Assembly (NCBI RefSeq): GCF_000527035.1
Contig: NZ_AZUK01000001.1
Location: 124,001 to 188,000 of the forward strand
Direction of reading: 5' to 3'
DNA from: Tolumonas lignilytica
GTDB taxonomy: Bacteria; Pseudomonadota; Gammaproteobacteria; Enterobacterales; Aeromonadaceae
Length of the DNA: 64,000 nucleotides
In this document: piece after piece, positions 27,288-36,050 of the stretch
Layout: the number at the start of each line of letters is the position of its first letter
Numbering within the stretch: the first letter of the stretch is position 1
Notes under the pieces: generated by a model
What the model saw: only the letters and a program-made list of their open reading frames with translations
Told to the model about the DNA's origin: nothing
Databases searched by the model: none
Made by a program: the position numbers and the translations under genes

Positions 27288-28355
27288 TTAGACTCGATTT
27301 CTCAACGGTTCTTTCAGTTCTTCGTAACAACCCGCCAACAATTTATCAGTTGCATGCCAATCAATACAGGCATCTGTAATAGAAACACCATATGCCATAT
27401 CACATTTTGGCTGTTCGCTAGACTGGCTGCCCTCACCGATATTTGACTCCAGCATAATACCGATGATCGATTTATTACCATCCTGAATTTGATGAATTAC
27501 GTTTTCAGCAACTAAAGGCTGTAAACGATGATTCTTATTTGAATTGCCATGACTGCAATCCACAACCAGGCTCGCTGGCAGTTTCGCTTTTGCTAATTCT
27601 TGCTCAGCCAAGGCAACATTAACAGAATCATAATTAGGTTGCTTGCCACCACGTAAAATCACATGGCCATCAGGATTCCCCTGCGTCTGTAATAATGCAA
27701 CCTGACCCTGCTGGTTAATACCCATGAAAGAGTGTGAAGATGAAGCCGCTTTCAGTGCATTGATAGCCGTATCAAGATTGCCATCTGTACCATTTTTAAA
27801 ACCTACAGGCATGGATAAGCCAGATGCCATTTCACGGTGTGTCTGCGATTCAGTTGTCCGGGCACCAATAGCAGACCAGCTGAACAAATCAGCCAAATAT
27901 TGTGGACTGATCGGATCTAATGCTTCGGTAGCCAATGGCAGACGTAATTCGCCTAGCCAGGACAGAAGTTCACGTGCTTTTTGCAAACCCAGCTCAATAT
28001 CAAACGTACCGTCCAAATTAGGGTCATTGATAAAACCTTTCCAGCCAACGGTTGTTCGCGGCTTTTCAAAATAGACTCGCATGACGATGTACAGAGTGTC
28101 AGTATATTTGTCATGCAGCGCTTTCAGACGAGTGGCGTAGTCTTTCGCTGCTTCCATATCATGAATTGAACACGGACCGCAAATTACCAACAAACGGTGA
28201 TCGTTATGATGAACAATATCTGCAATCTGTCGACGCGCATCGGCAATGAAAGCAAGTGTTTCGTCGGAAACGGGGACTTTAGCTTTCAGCTCTTCCGGGG
28301 TTAATAAAACCTTTTCTGATTGGATGTGAACATTATTCAGTGAATCTTTCTGCAT
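27288..28355 (-). CDS. aroF: DAHP synthase, AroF type (tyrosine-sensitive class)
   Basis: This is a second type I DAHP synthase. The N-terminus [20 protein letters not shown] is nearly that of E. coli AroF (MQKDALNNVHI), which assigns it to the tyrosine-inhibited isoenzyme. Catalytic blocks are [12 protein letters not shown] near 60, [20 protein letters not shown] near 95, [20 protein letters not shown] near 163 and [15 protein letters not shown] near 264. The 355 residues match E. coli (356). A perfect TyrR box lies 13-30 bases upstream of the ATG, so repression by TyrR with tyrosine is strongly suggested. First gene of the aroF-tyrA operon. Confidence 0.97.
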   Translation of the reverse strand: MQKDSLNNVHIQSEKVLLTPEELKAKVPVSDETLAFIADARRQIADIVHHNDHRLLVICGPCSIHDMEAAKDYATRLKALHDKYTDTLYIVMRVYFEKPRTTVGWKGFINDPNLDGTFDIELGLQKARELLSWLGELRLPLATEALDPISPQYLADLFSWSAIGARTTESQTHREMASGLSMPVGFKNGTDGNLDTAINALKAASSSHSFMGINQQGQVALLQTQGNPDGHVILRGGKQPNYDSVNVALAEQELAKAKLPASLVVDCSHGNSNKNHRLQPLVAENVIHQIQDGNKSIIGIMLESNIGEGSQSSEQPKCDMAYGVSITDACIDWHATDKLLAGCYEELKEPLRNRV

Positions 28356-28368
28356 GATGGCACCACTC

Positions 28369-28386
28369 TGTAAACTTAACTTTACA
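28369..28386 (-). promoter_or_regulatory. TyrR box upstream of aroF
   Basis: TGTAAA-N6-TTTACA is a full match to the strong TyrR operator consensus and a perfect dyad. It lies between 13 and 30 bases upstream of the aroF start codon, so it probably overlaps or follows the transcription start. The regulator itself is not in the window. Confidence 0.85.
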
Positions 28387-28502
28387 CCAACACTGCATCC
28401 TGAATTTTAATCTTATATTGACATAATTCTGAATTAGCATTAGCTCCGATGACAAAATACCAGTCTTGGTTATTTTTGCAAGATCTAAAACAGCATATAA
28501 AA

Positions 28503-28526
28503 GAAGAGCAACCCGAAGGTTGCTCT
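28503..28526 (-). terminator. Terminator after the BMP-type ABC operon
   Basis: GAGCAACC / GGTTGCTC (8 bp) with a stable CGAA/TTCG-type tetraloop is followed on the minus strand by TTCTTTT, 28 bases after the last permease stop. Confidence 0.8.
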
Positions 28527-28553
28527 ATCAGAATACAAATAAATAGCGCAAGG

Positions 28554-29519
28554 CTATTCCCTTTCTTTCACATAGGCGGTGCCCAATGCTTTGGGTGCAA
28601 CCGCTTTCCCGATAAAACCGGCTAATAAGAACACAGTCAGTAAATACGGTAATGCTTCAATGAATTGAACAGGAATAGCATGACCAGCAATTTGAACACC
28701 TTGTAGACGAATAGCCAACGCATCCAAGAAACCGAAAAGCAGGCAAGCACTCATTGTTGTCCACGGACGCCATTTACCAAACACTAATGCAGCAAGCGCC
28801 ATATAGCCTTTGCCAGCACTCATATTTGGAATAAATTGAGCGGTTTGCGCCATCGATAAGTATGTTCCACCCAGCCCTGCAAGCAGCCCACAGATGACGA
28901 TAGCACTATATCGCAGCCTGATGACTGATATCCCCGCAGTATCAACTGCTGCTGGTGATTCGCCAACCGCCCGCAGGCGTAAACCAAACCGCGTCCGGTA
29001 TAAAATCCACCAAGAAACCGGCACAGCCAATACTGCAATGTATTCCAGTATCGTATGACCACTCAGAAGTCCGGAGTATAACGGGCCAATAACAGGGATA
29101 TTCTGTATTGAAGATTCCAATGGCAGATGCAATGGCGCAAAACGGGCATTGCCATCCAGAGCAGGCGTTTGCCCCCCCTGATCAAACCAATACCGCCCTA
29201 ACGTGACAGTTAAACCAGCCGCTAGAATATTGACCGCCATACCACTGACGACCTGATCGCCACGGTGAGTAATAGTGGCAAAACCATGCAGCAGTGACAT
29301 AGTAATTGAAACAAATACGCCAGCAATGACACCTTCAAAAGCCGAACCTGTGACTGATGCGGTTGCAGCACCTGCAAATGCCGAAGCCAGTAGATTACCT
29401 TCCAGCCCAATATTGACAACCCCGGAACGTTCACAGAAAAGACCGGCCAAGGCGGCGAATATTAACGGTGTAGCCACACGGACGGTGGAGTCCAGCATCA
29501 GGATCAGTGTTTCATACAT
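28554..29519 (-). CDS. ABC importer permease (nucleoside-type, NupQ/BmpC-like)
   Basis: This is the second inner-membrane permease of a BMP-dependent importer, the family that takes up purine nucleosides in Bacillus (NupNOPQ) and related systems. Its 321 residues form about eight hydrophobic helices. The block GLFCERSGVVNIGLEGNLLA near residue 27 and the C-terminal MSAGKGYMALAALVFGKWRP near 232 are characteristic of this permease family, related to the ribose RbsC fold. It shares one base with the end of the upstream permease gene (TAATG), so the two are translationally coupled. Last gene of the four-gene operon. Substrate is inferred from the family only. Confidence 0.88.
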   Translation of the reverse strand: MYETLILMLDSTVRVATPLIFAALAGLFCERSGVVNIGLEGNLLASAFAGAATASVTGSAFEGVIAGVFVSITMSLLHGFATITHRGDQVVSGMAVNILAAGLTVTLGRYWFDQGGQTPALDGNARFAPLHLPLESSIQNIPVIGPLYSGLLSGHTILEYIAVLAVPVSWWILYRTRFGLRLRAVGESPAAVDTAGISVIRLRYSAIVICGLLAGLGGTYLSMAQTAQFIPNMSAGKGYMALAALVFGKWRPWTTMSACLLFGFLDALAIRLQGVQIAGHAIPVQFIEALPYLLTVFLLAGFIGKAVAPKALGTAYVKERE

Positions 29520-30625
29520 TATGCAGTCTCCTGTCTGCTGGTTATCTTCAGATACAGCGCTTCTAATCTGGGTTTAAACATATGTTCTAATGCTCCAGAG
29601 AAAAGGATCACTAATCCCTGCAGTACCACAACAATATTGCGGTCAACACCATAATCAAAACTCAGCTCTGCGCCACCCTGGTAGAGAAAGCCGAATAACA
29701 AACTAGCCAGAATGACACCGACCGGGTGATTTCGCCCCATGAGTGCCACTGCTATACCTGTAAAACCGAAGCCTTCAACATAGTTCAGTTTTATTTGGTG
29801 TAATTCACCTTGAATGACATTCAGGGCAAAGAAGCCAGCCAACATGCCGGATATGGCCATCGCCATAATGGTAACTTTGGAATAGGAAATGCCTGCGTAA
29901 CCCGCTGCATGGACGTTAGCTCCGACGGATCGGATTTGATATCCCCACCGGGTATGCCACAAAAAGACCCACACAAATACCGCACATAAAATGGCCCATA
30001 TCAGACTGATATTCACCGGGCTCTCAGTCATGTTAATGCCGACTAACGCCAAGAGGTTATGAATTTTAGGCAACCAACTGGCTTCAGCAAATACTGCACT
30101 TTCCGGAGCCATCGTATTGGCTGGTTTTAGAACATCAACCAAGAGATAAGCCATCAGCGAAGAGGCTATGAAATTAAACATAATAGTTGTGATAACGATA
30201 TGGCTACCACGTTTAGCTTGTAAATAGGCAGGAATAAAAGCCCAGGCTGCACCAAACAAACCGCCTGCAATTAATGCCAGCGGTAATAATAAATACAGCG
30301 GCAACTTATCGCCCAACCACAGACACACCAAACCAACACCTAATCCACCAACATACGCTTGCCCTTCTCCACCGATATTGAACAAGCCTGCATGATAGGC
30401 AACAGCAACGGCTAAACCAGTAAAGATAAAACCGGTTGCATAATACAGAGTAAAACCAACACCCTCCGCATTACCAAAAGCCCCTTCCCACATGACTTGA
30501 ACAGCCTCGAGAGGATTAATATTTATGTAATAGAACAGTAAAGCAGAGACGGTAAAAGCCATTAATAAATTAATGAGTGGCACCAAACCGACATTAATCC
30601 AAAGCGGGATCCGCTGTTGACTCAT
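29519..30625 (-). CDS. ABC importer permease (nucleoside-type, NupP/BmpB-like)
   Basis: This first permease of the BMP-dependent importer has 368 residues with about ten hydrophobic helices. Family blocks are FNIGGEGQAYVGGLGVGLVC near residue 83, RGSHIVITTIMFNFIASSLM near 140, RSVGANVHAAGYAGIS near 234 and GFGFTGIAVALMGRNHPVGV near 285. Its start overlaps the ATPase stop by 4 bases (30622-30625), and its stop overlaps the next permease start by one base. With the ATPase and the two permeases it would form the membrane complex for ligands captured by the BMP-family binding protein. Nucleoside transport is likely but not proven. Confidence 0.88.
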   Translation of the reverse strand: MSQQRIPLWINVGLVPLINLLMAFTVSALLFYYININPLEAVQVMWEGAFGNAEGVGFTLYYATGFIFTGLAVAVAYHAGLFNIGGEGQAYVGGLGVGLVCLWLGDKLPLYLLLPLALIAGGLFGAAWAFIPAYLQAKRGSHIVITTIMFNFIASSLMAYLLVDVLKPANTMAPESAVFAEASWLPKIHNLLALVGINMTESPVNISLIWAILCAVFVWVFLWHTRWGYQIRSVGANVHAAGYAGISYSKVTIMAMAISGMLAGFFALNVIQGELHQIKLNYVEGFGFTGIAVALMGRNHPVGVILASLLFGFLYQGGAELSFDYGVDRNIVVVLQGLVILFSGALEHMFKPRLEALYLKITSRQETA

Positions 30626-32220
30626 ATCTGATCCCCTTGTTTAACCTGTAAATGATCTGGAACGATATTTGCCATCATACAACCCAATGTTTTTTCATCA
30701 GCTTGTGCTGCTGACACTTCGCCGACAATTGCACCATCAAACATGACGAGAATACGATCTGACAGTGACATAATTTCATCCAGCTCTACCGACACCAATA
30801 GAACCGCTTTCCCCGCATCACGCATCGCCACAATCTGATGATGTATAAATTCGATCGCCCCGATATCCACACCGCGGGTCGGTTGCCCGATTAAGAGTAC
30901 ATCTGGATTTTTTTCGACTTCTCGAGCGATCACTAATTTCTGCTGGTTACCACCAGAAAAATTAGCCGTTTTTAATTGAGGGCTTGCAGGGCGAACATCC
31001 CACTTGTCCATTTTTTCCTGGCAGTCGCGTAAGATCGCTTCTTTGTTTTGCAAAAGACCTCGGTTATACATGGGGTCATTGTGATATCCCATGATAAAGG
31101 CTTCCTGCGCAGAGAATTTATTGATCAGACCCATTTTATGCCGATCTTCAGGCACATGGCCTAAACCATAAGTTCGCATTAATGCAGAATCAGCTGGTTG
31201 TTCAGCCGTTACATGATGTTGACCGACCGAGAATGTCCCGCTATCCGGTTTAATGATGCCACTGATCAATTCCAATAATTCGGATTGACCATTACCGGAG
31301 ACACCAGCGATCCCGACGATTTCACCAGCACGGACATTAAATGACACCGATTTTACTCGCTCGACGCCATTTCCATCGACATAACGAAGTTTATCCACAT
31401 CAAGCAGAATCTGACCAGCCTGAGCCTCTTTTTTGTCTACCTTCAGGCGAACTTTACGACCGACCATCAGCTCAGCCAAATCTTCACGTGACGTGTTTTG
31501 GGTAGCAACATGGGCCACCATTTCACCTCGCCGCATGACAGAAACCTGATCGGTAATTGCCATAATTTCACGCAACTTATGGGTGATCAAAATGACGGTG
31601 GTGCCCTGTTCCTTCAATTTTGCCAAAATGGCAAACAAATGTTCGGCTTCTTGTGGTGTCAGTACACCGGTGGGTTCATCCAGAATCAGTATTTCAGCAC
31701 CGCGATAAAGTGCTTTAAGAATTTCTACGCGCTGCTGTAAACCTACAGGAAGATCTTCAATATAAGCATCGAGCGGAACATCTAAACCATATTGTTCCGC
31801 TAATTCTTTTAGTTTTTTTCTGGCCGCTGTAAGGCTTGGAGCCAGTGTCCACCCCTGCTCAACGCCAAGAATAATATTCTCTAATACTGTGAAGGTATTC
31901 ACCAACATGAAATGCTGATGGACCATGCCGATACCAGCGGCAATCGCGTCCTGCGATCCCCCAGGCTTATAAGGAGTACCCTTTACTTTCATCTCGCCTT
32001 GATCAGCGTGATAAAAGCCATAAATGATACTCATTAATGTCGATTTCCCAGCACCGTTTTCCCCAACGATGCCATGGATCGAGCCTTTCCGAACTTGTAA
32101 ATCAATAAGTTTATTGGCGTGCACTTCACCAAATCGCTTATCAATACCACGGAGTTCTAACGCATATGAGTCTAATTGCGCCACAGTATTAATTTCCAGG
32201 ACACGGGTTAATAAATACAT
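30622..32220 (-). CDS. ABC importer ATPase with two nucleotide-binding domains (NupO/BmpA-type operon)
   Basis: This 532-residue fused ATPase energises the nucleoside-type importer. Domain 1 has Walker A GENGAGKST near 55, signature LPVGLQQRVEILKAL near 158 and Walker B ILILDEPTGVL near 176. Domain 2 has a degenerate Walker A GVSGNGQSELL near 304 and the LSGGQ-equivalent FSGGNQQKLVIAREV near 423, as usual in RbsA-like ATPases. The start is uncertain: the ATG at 32220 touches a 9-bp hairpin that buries its GGGG ribosome binding site, while a GTG at 32184 has GGAA 9 bases upstream. The 3' end overlaps the first permease gene by 4 bases. Confidence 0.9.
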   Translation of the reverse strand: MYLLTRVLEINTVAQLDSYALELRGIDKRFGEVHANKLIDLQVRKGSIHGIVGENGAGKSTLMSIIYGFYHADQGEMKVKGTPYKPGGSQDAIAAGIGMVHQHFMLVNTFTVLENIILGVEQGWTLAPSLTAARKKLKELAEQYGLDVPLDAYIEDLPVGLQQRVEILKALYRGAEILILDEPTGVLTPQEAEHLFAILAKLKEQGTTVILITHKLREIMAITDQVSVMRRGEMVAHVATQNTSREDLAELMVGRKVRLKVDKKEAQAGQILLDVDKLRYVDGNGVERVKSVSFNVRAGEIVGIAGVSGNGQSELLELISGIIKPDSGTFSVGQHHVTAEQPADSALMRTYGLGHVPEDRHKMGLINKFSAQEAFIMGYHNDPMYNRGLLQNKEAILRDCQEKMDKWDVRPASPQLKTANFSGGNQQKLVIAREVEKNPDVLLIGQPTRGVDIGAIEFIHHQIVAMRDAGKAVLLVSVELDEIMSLSDRILVMFDGAIVGEVSAAQADEKTLGCMMANIVPDHLQVKQGDQI

Positions 32221-32245
32221 GACCCCGGCGTATTAAGCCGGGGTC
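32221..32245 (-). terminator. Intercistronic hairpin between BMP gene and ABC ATPase gene
   Basis: GACCCCGGC / GCCGGGGTC is a perfect 9-bp stem with a 7-base loop. On the minus strand its 3' arm ends exactly at the downstream ATG, and there is no T-run after it. It probably limits expression of the membrane subunits relative to the binding protein. Confidence 0.65.
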
Positions 32246-32264
32246 ATGACTTTTTTACAGAAAA

Positions 32265-33266
32265 TTAGTATTTACAGGTGTTATCAGCCATGTAGTCATG
32301 AACTTTGATTTTGCCTGAAATAATATCTTTCTTGATGTCATCCATTTTTGTTTTCATTTCAGGGGTGATCAGTTTGGCATTGTTTTCATCCAGCGCCCAA
32401 TCAACACCACCTTCAGCTAAACCCAATACTTTAACTCCAGGCTTCCATTTGCCTTGAGCAGCTTCGTCCCAGCTTTGGAAGGAAGCCAGACCGACGCTTT
32501 TCACCATAGAGGTCAGCATGGTACCCGGATGCAGATGATTCTGATTTGAGTCAACCCCAATGGCCAGTTTACCGGCATCTTTGGCTGCCTGATAAACACC
32601 CAGACCAGTACCACCCGCCGCAGCATAAATAACATCTGCGCCTTTAGAGAACTGAGTTTTGGCCAGTTCAGAACCTTTTGCAGGATCAGCAAACGCAGCC
32701 GGCGTTGAGCCGGTCATGTTCTGAAATACTTCAGCTTTAGGATTAACGTATTTAACCCCTTGTTCGTAACCGCATTCAAATTTACGAATAAGAGGAATAT
32801 CCATACCGCCAACAAAACCGACTTTACCGGTTTTAGATGCCTGCGCGGCCAGAGCACCCACTAAAAAAGAGCCTTCGTTTTCTTTGAAAACAACAGATTG
32901 AACATTTGGTTTGTTAACAACTGAATCGATGATGGTAAATTGAACTTTTGGAAATTCAGTTGCAACTTTCTCGACAGAAGATGAGAAATTGAACCCAACT
33001 GCGACAATGGGGCTAAAACCACGACTAGCCAGACGACGAAGCCCCTGTTCACGTTGAGCTTCATTTTGTGGTTCAAATTCTTTAACTGTGATGTGTTTAA
33101 CTTTTTTGTATTCTTCCACACCACCACGGAATACCGCTTCATTAAATGACTTGTCAAATTTGCCCGCAGTATCATAAATAACTGCCGGTTCTGCCGCTTT
33201 AGCATGAGCACTTAATGCAGTCAGAGTAAACGTCGCTATTGTTGCCATTTTTAGAATATTATTCAT
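32265..33266 (-). CDS. BMP family ABC substrate-binding protein (PnrA-like, probable nucleoside receptor)
   Basis: This periplasmic receptor begins the importer operon. A signal peptide (MNNILKMATIATFTLTALSA, cleaved near AKA-AEP) is visible with no lipobox cysteine, so the protein is soluble rather than lipid-anchored. BMP/PnrA blocks are VIYDTAGKFDKSFNEAVFRG near 30, VGFNFSSSVEKVA near 83, VGFVGGMDIPLIRKFECGYE near 145 and IYAAAGGTGLGVYQAAKDAG near 210, all typical of purine-nucleoside binders. The ATG at 33266 has AAGGA 8 bases upstream; the longer frame adds 17 unlikely residues. 333 residues. A hairpin separates it from the ATPase gene, as in many ABC operons where the receptor is made in excess. 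Confidence 0.92.
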   Translation of the reverse strand: MNNILKMATIATFTLTALSAHAKAAEPAVIYDTAGKFDKSFNEAVFRGGVEEYKKVKHITVKEFEPQNEAQREQGLRRLASRGFSPIVAVGFNFSSSVEKVATEFPKVQFTIIDSVVNKPNVQSVVFKENEGSFLVGALAAQASKTGKVGFVGGMDIPLIRKFECGYEQGVKYVNPKAEVFQNMTGSTPAAFADPAKGSELAKTQFSKGADVIYAAAGGTGLGVYQAAKDAGKLAIGVDSNQNHLHPGTMLTSMVKSVGLASFQSWDEAAQGKWKPGVKVLGLAEGGVDWALDENNAKLITPEMKTKMDDIKKDIISGKIKVHDYMADNTCKY

Positions 33267-33451
33267 CTTCTTATCCTTCCAAGGGTAATCTGGCCTGAGC
33301 CCGGTAAAAGGGCACAAGATATAAGTCTATGAAGTGAAGAATTTTGGTCAAGTTTTTTACCTTAAAACTTGCTGTTATAGCGCTTTATTATAGAAAAATG
33401 AGCTTATTCGAAGTTAACTGCTAATGTCTTCCCCACAATGGGGCAAACTAA

Positions 33452-35176
33452 ATGGAACCTATCGCCATGAGCTTTCAGCAGATCACGCTTATCGTCTCGC
33501 TTTTGCAACAGATGTGCGTCTATGTCGTCATTGTTTATTTGTTAAGCAAAACGCCGCTTTTTCAACCGCTCACGCAGGTTACCATCCGATTACCCAATAA
33601 AATTCTTTGTTATTTAATTTTCTCCGCGTTTTGTATTATGGGAACCTACTTTGGACTTCGCATCGACAACTCGATTGCTAATACCCGCGCAACAGGAGCC
33701 GTGTTAGGTGGGATCGTCGGAGGCCCGTTAGTGGGTTTTTTAGTCGGCCTGACAGGCGGGATCCACCGTTACAGTTTGGGTGGATTTACTTCTTTCGCCT
33801 GCATGATTTCAACCATAGCTGAAGGCGTCTTAGGCGGATTGGTTCATCGTTATTACTTAAAACGTCGCCGCCCGGAGCAGTTATTTAATCCCTGGATTGT
33901 TTTTTCGGTTGCTCTGGTCGCTGAGTTTTTGCAGATGGGGATCATTCTCTTATTAGCCCGCCCTTTTGAACAAGCCTGGCATTTAGTACAAAACATCGCC
34001 TTGCCCATGATGCTAGCGAACAGTTTTGGCGCTGCGATCCTGATGCAAATGCTCTTGGATCGAAGAGCCATGTATGAAAAATATTCTGTCGCCTTTTCTG
34101 CCCGTGCATTGAAAATTGCCGAACGTTCTATGGGTATTCTCAATAAAGGCTTCAATCAGGAAAACTGCATGCAACTTGCCCGCATTTTGCTTGAAGAAAC
34201 CAATGTCGGTGCTGTCGCCCTGACCGATCGGGAAAAACTGCTGGCATTCATCGGTATCGGCGAAGATCACCATTTGCCCGGTTCACCTATTACCTCTTCA
34301 CATACCTTACGCGCGATAGCCAACAATGAGGTCGTCTATGCCGATGGAAATCTGATCCGTTATCACTGTACGCTCGACCCACGCTGTAAACTAGGTTCTA
34401 CACTGGTGATCCCGCTACGGGGGGAAAATGATCAGGTGATTGGTACCATCAAATTATATGAACCTAAGCGTAAACTTTTTTCCTCCTTAAACCGTACGCT
34501 CGGTGAAGGTATGGCCCGCTTACTCTCAACTCAGATCCTCTCTGGAAAATATTCAGCACAGAGTGAATTGTTATCACAGTCTGAAATCAAATTACTCCAC
34601 GCACAGGTCAATCCACACTTTTTGTTTAATGCGCTTAACACGTTAGCATCTGTCATTCGTACCAATCCGGAACATGCTCGACAACTGGTTCAGCATTTAT
34701 CACTGTTTTTCCGGAAAAATTTACGCCGTGAAGCCGAAGATGTAACACTGAAAGAGGAATTGGAACACGTAAACAGTTATTTACAGATTGAACTGGCCCG
34801 ATTCCCTGATCGGCTAAAAGTGGTTTTCACTATTGATGACTCATTGTTGAATCAGAAATTGCCAGCCTTCTCACTGCAACCGATCGTAGAAAATGCGATA
34901 AAACACGGCATATCTCATTCAATGAGCGGCGGCACAGTGACAATTGCCAGCCGACGGGAACCGGACCACTGGTTGTTGTCTGTCGAAGACGATGCCGGAT
35001 TATTCAATATGCCCGCACAGCCGGATAAACATGAAAATTGTAATGGCCTAGGTATGAATCTGGTTGATCGCCGTATAAAAGCCCATTATGGCGAACAGTT
35101 TGGCATTCAGGTTCAGTGTGAACCCGAGGTGATGACCCGGATCAGTATCAAATTACCGTTTACTAAGGTCGAATAA
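33452..35176 (+). CDS. btsS: Pyruvate-sensing histidine kinase BtsS (LytS/YehU family)
   Basis: This inner-membrane sensor kinase resembles E. coli BtsS (YehU), a high-affinity pyruvate receptor. A 5TM-LYT membrane domain covers about residues 10-200 (QQMCVYVVIVYLLSKTPLFQ; GLRIDNSIANTRATGAV; GLTGGIHRYSLGG). A GAF-like region follows (ALTDREKLLAFIGIGEDHHL), then the His_kinase domain with its phospho-accepting histidine in HAQVNPHFLFNALNTL near 390 and an HATPase (LQPIVENAIKHGIS near 480; CNGLGMNLVDRRIK near 530). 574 residues against about 561. Two starts are close (MEPIAM); the upstream ATG is used. Its stop overlaps the btsR start by one base (TAATG). Confidence 0.94.
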   Translation: MEPIAMSFQQITLIVSLLQQMCVYVVIVYLLSKTPLFQPLTQVTIRLPNKILCYLIFSAFCIMGTYFGLRIDNSIANTRATGAVLGGIVGGPLVGFLVGLTGGIHRYSLGGFTSFACMISTIAEGVLGGLVHRYYLKRRRPEQLFNPWIVFSVALVAEFLQMGIILLLARPFEQAWHLVQNIALPMMLANSFGAAILMQMLLDRRAMYEKYSVAFSARALKIAERSMGILNKGFNQENCMQLARILLEETNVGAVALTDREKLLAFIGIGEDHHLPGSPITSSHTLRAIANNEVVYADGNLIRYHCTLDPRCKLGSTLVIPLRGENDQVIGTIKLYEPKRKLFSSLNRTLGEGMARLLSTQILSGKYSAQSELLSQSEIKLLHAQVNPHFLFNALNTLASVIRTNPEHARQLVQHLSLFFRKNLRREAEDVTLKEELEHVNSYLQIELARFPDRLKVVFTIDDSLLNQKLPAFSLQPIVENAIKHGISHSMSGGTVTIASRREPDHWLLSVEDDAGLFNMPAQPDKHENCNGLGMNLVDRRIKAHYGEQFGIQVQCEPEVMTRISIKLPFTKVE

Positions 35177-35892
35177 TGTTACGCGTCATAATTGTTGATG
35201 ATGAACAGCCAGCGAGAGAAGAGTTACGTAGTCTTCTTGCCGCATATGATGAGCTGGAAGTGATTGGTGAATGCAGTAATGCACTGGAAGCCATTCCTGC
35301 CATTCATAAACAAAAACCCGATGTGGTTTTTCTGGATATTCAAATGCCTCGGATCAGCGGTCTCGAAATGGTCAATATGCTTGATCCGGAACAGATGCCG
35401 GCGATTGTATTTGTCACTGCCTTCGATGAGTTTGCACTGAAAGCATTTGAAGAAAATGCGTTTGATTATCTGTTAAAGCCCATAGAAATATCTCGGCTGG
35501 AAAAAACGCTACATCGGCTGCACAAAGAACTCGCACCACAATCTTATCAACCAATAGCCGAGCTGGCGCCTCTTCGCTCAATCCCCTGTTGTGGTCATAA
35601 CCGGATATTCTTAGTGCCATTATCTGATGTTGAATATATCCACAGTGATCTGGCTGGTATTCATGTCTGCAGCGCAAAACAATCGGGAATGACGCAACTG
35701 ACCATGCGTACTCTAGAGGAAAAGACCCCGTTCCTGCGTTGTCACCGCCAGTACATGGTTAACCCAGATCAGGTAGCAGAAATACAATTGCTGGAAAATG
35801 GCAGTGCGGAAGTGATAACTCGCGCACAACAACGGATCCCGGTCAGTCGTCGTTATCTCAAACCGCTGAAACAAAGTCTGAATATTCCCTGA
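35176..35892 (+). CDS. btsR: LytTR response regulator BtsR (YehT family)
   Basis: This is the cognate regulator of BtsS. The receiver at residues 1-120 has the acidic pair in IIVDDEQPAREEL, the phospho-acceptor aspartate in VVFLDIQMPRISG near 54 and Lys in YLLKPIE. A LytTR DNA-binding domain runs from about 135 to 235 (VEYIHSDLAGIHVC, FLRCHRQYMVNPDQV, RIPVSRRYLKPLKQ). The 238 residues equal the E. coli protein to within one residue. In E. coli BtsR activates the pyruvate/H+ symporter gene btsT; here a BtsT/CstA-type gene follows directly, and three BtsR-like repeats lie between the genes. Confidence 0.94.
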   Translation: MLRVIIVDDEQPAREELRSLLAAYDELEVIGECSNALEAIPAIHKQKPDVVFLDIQMPRISGLEMVNMLDPEQMPAIVFVTAFDEFALKAFEENAFDYLLKPIEISRLEKTLHRLHKELAPQSYQPIAELAPLRSIPCCGHNRIFLVPLSDVEYIHSDLAGIHVCSAKQSGMTQLTMRTLEEKTPFLRCHRQYMVNPDQVAEIQLLENGSAEVITRAQQRIPVSRRYLKPLKQSLNIP

Positions 35893-35901
35893 TCGTCATA
35901 A

Positions 35902-35950
35902 ACCGCTTCATCACGTTTCAGAACCGCTTAATACGCTATATCACCGCTTA
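35902..35950 (+). promoter_or_regulatory. Three direct repeats matching the BtsR (YehT) operator
   Basis: ACCGCTTC (35902-35909), ACCGCTTA (35923-35930) and ACCGCTTA (35943-35950) are spaced by 13 and 12 bases. The E. coli BtsR site is ACC(G/A)CT(C/T)A repeated with a 13-base spacer; the last two copies match fully and the first in 7 of 8. They lie about 100-150 bases before the transporter start. Confidence 0.8.
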
Positions 35951-36050
35951 CTTGTTTATGAATGTTATTCCTGAAGCAGGTTTTCTAAAGTGAATCTGTA
36001 CCGCCGGAATTGTTCTGGTGTCAGTTTTCACTTGTTCAGGAGTAACACAA

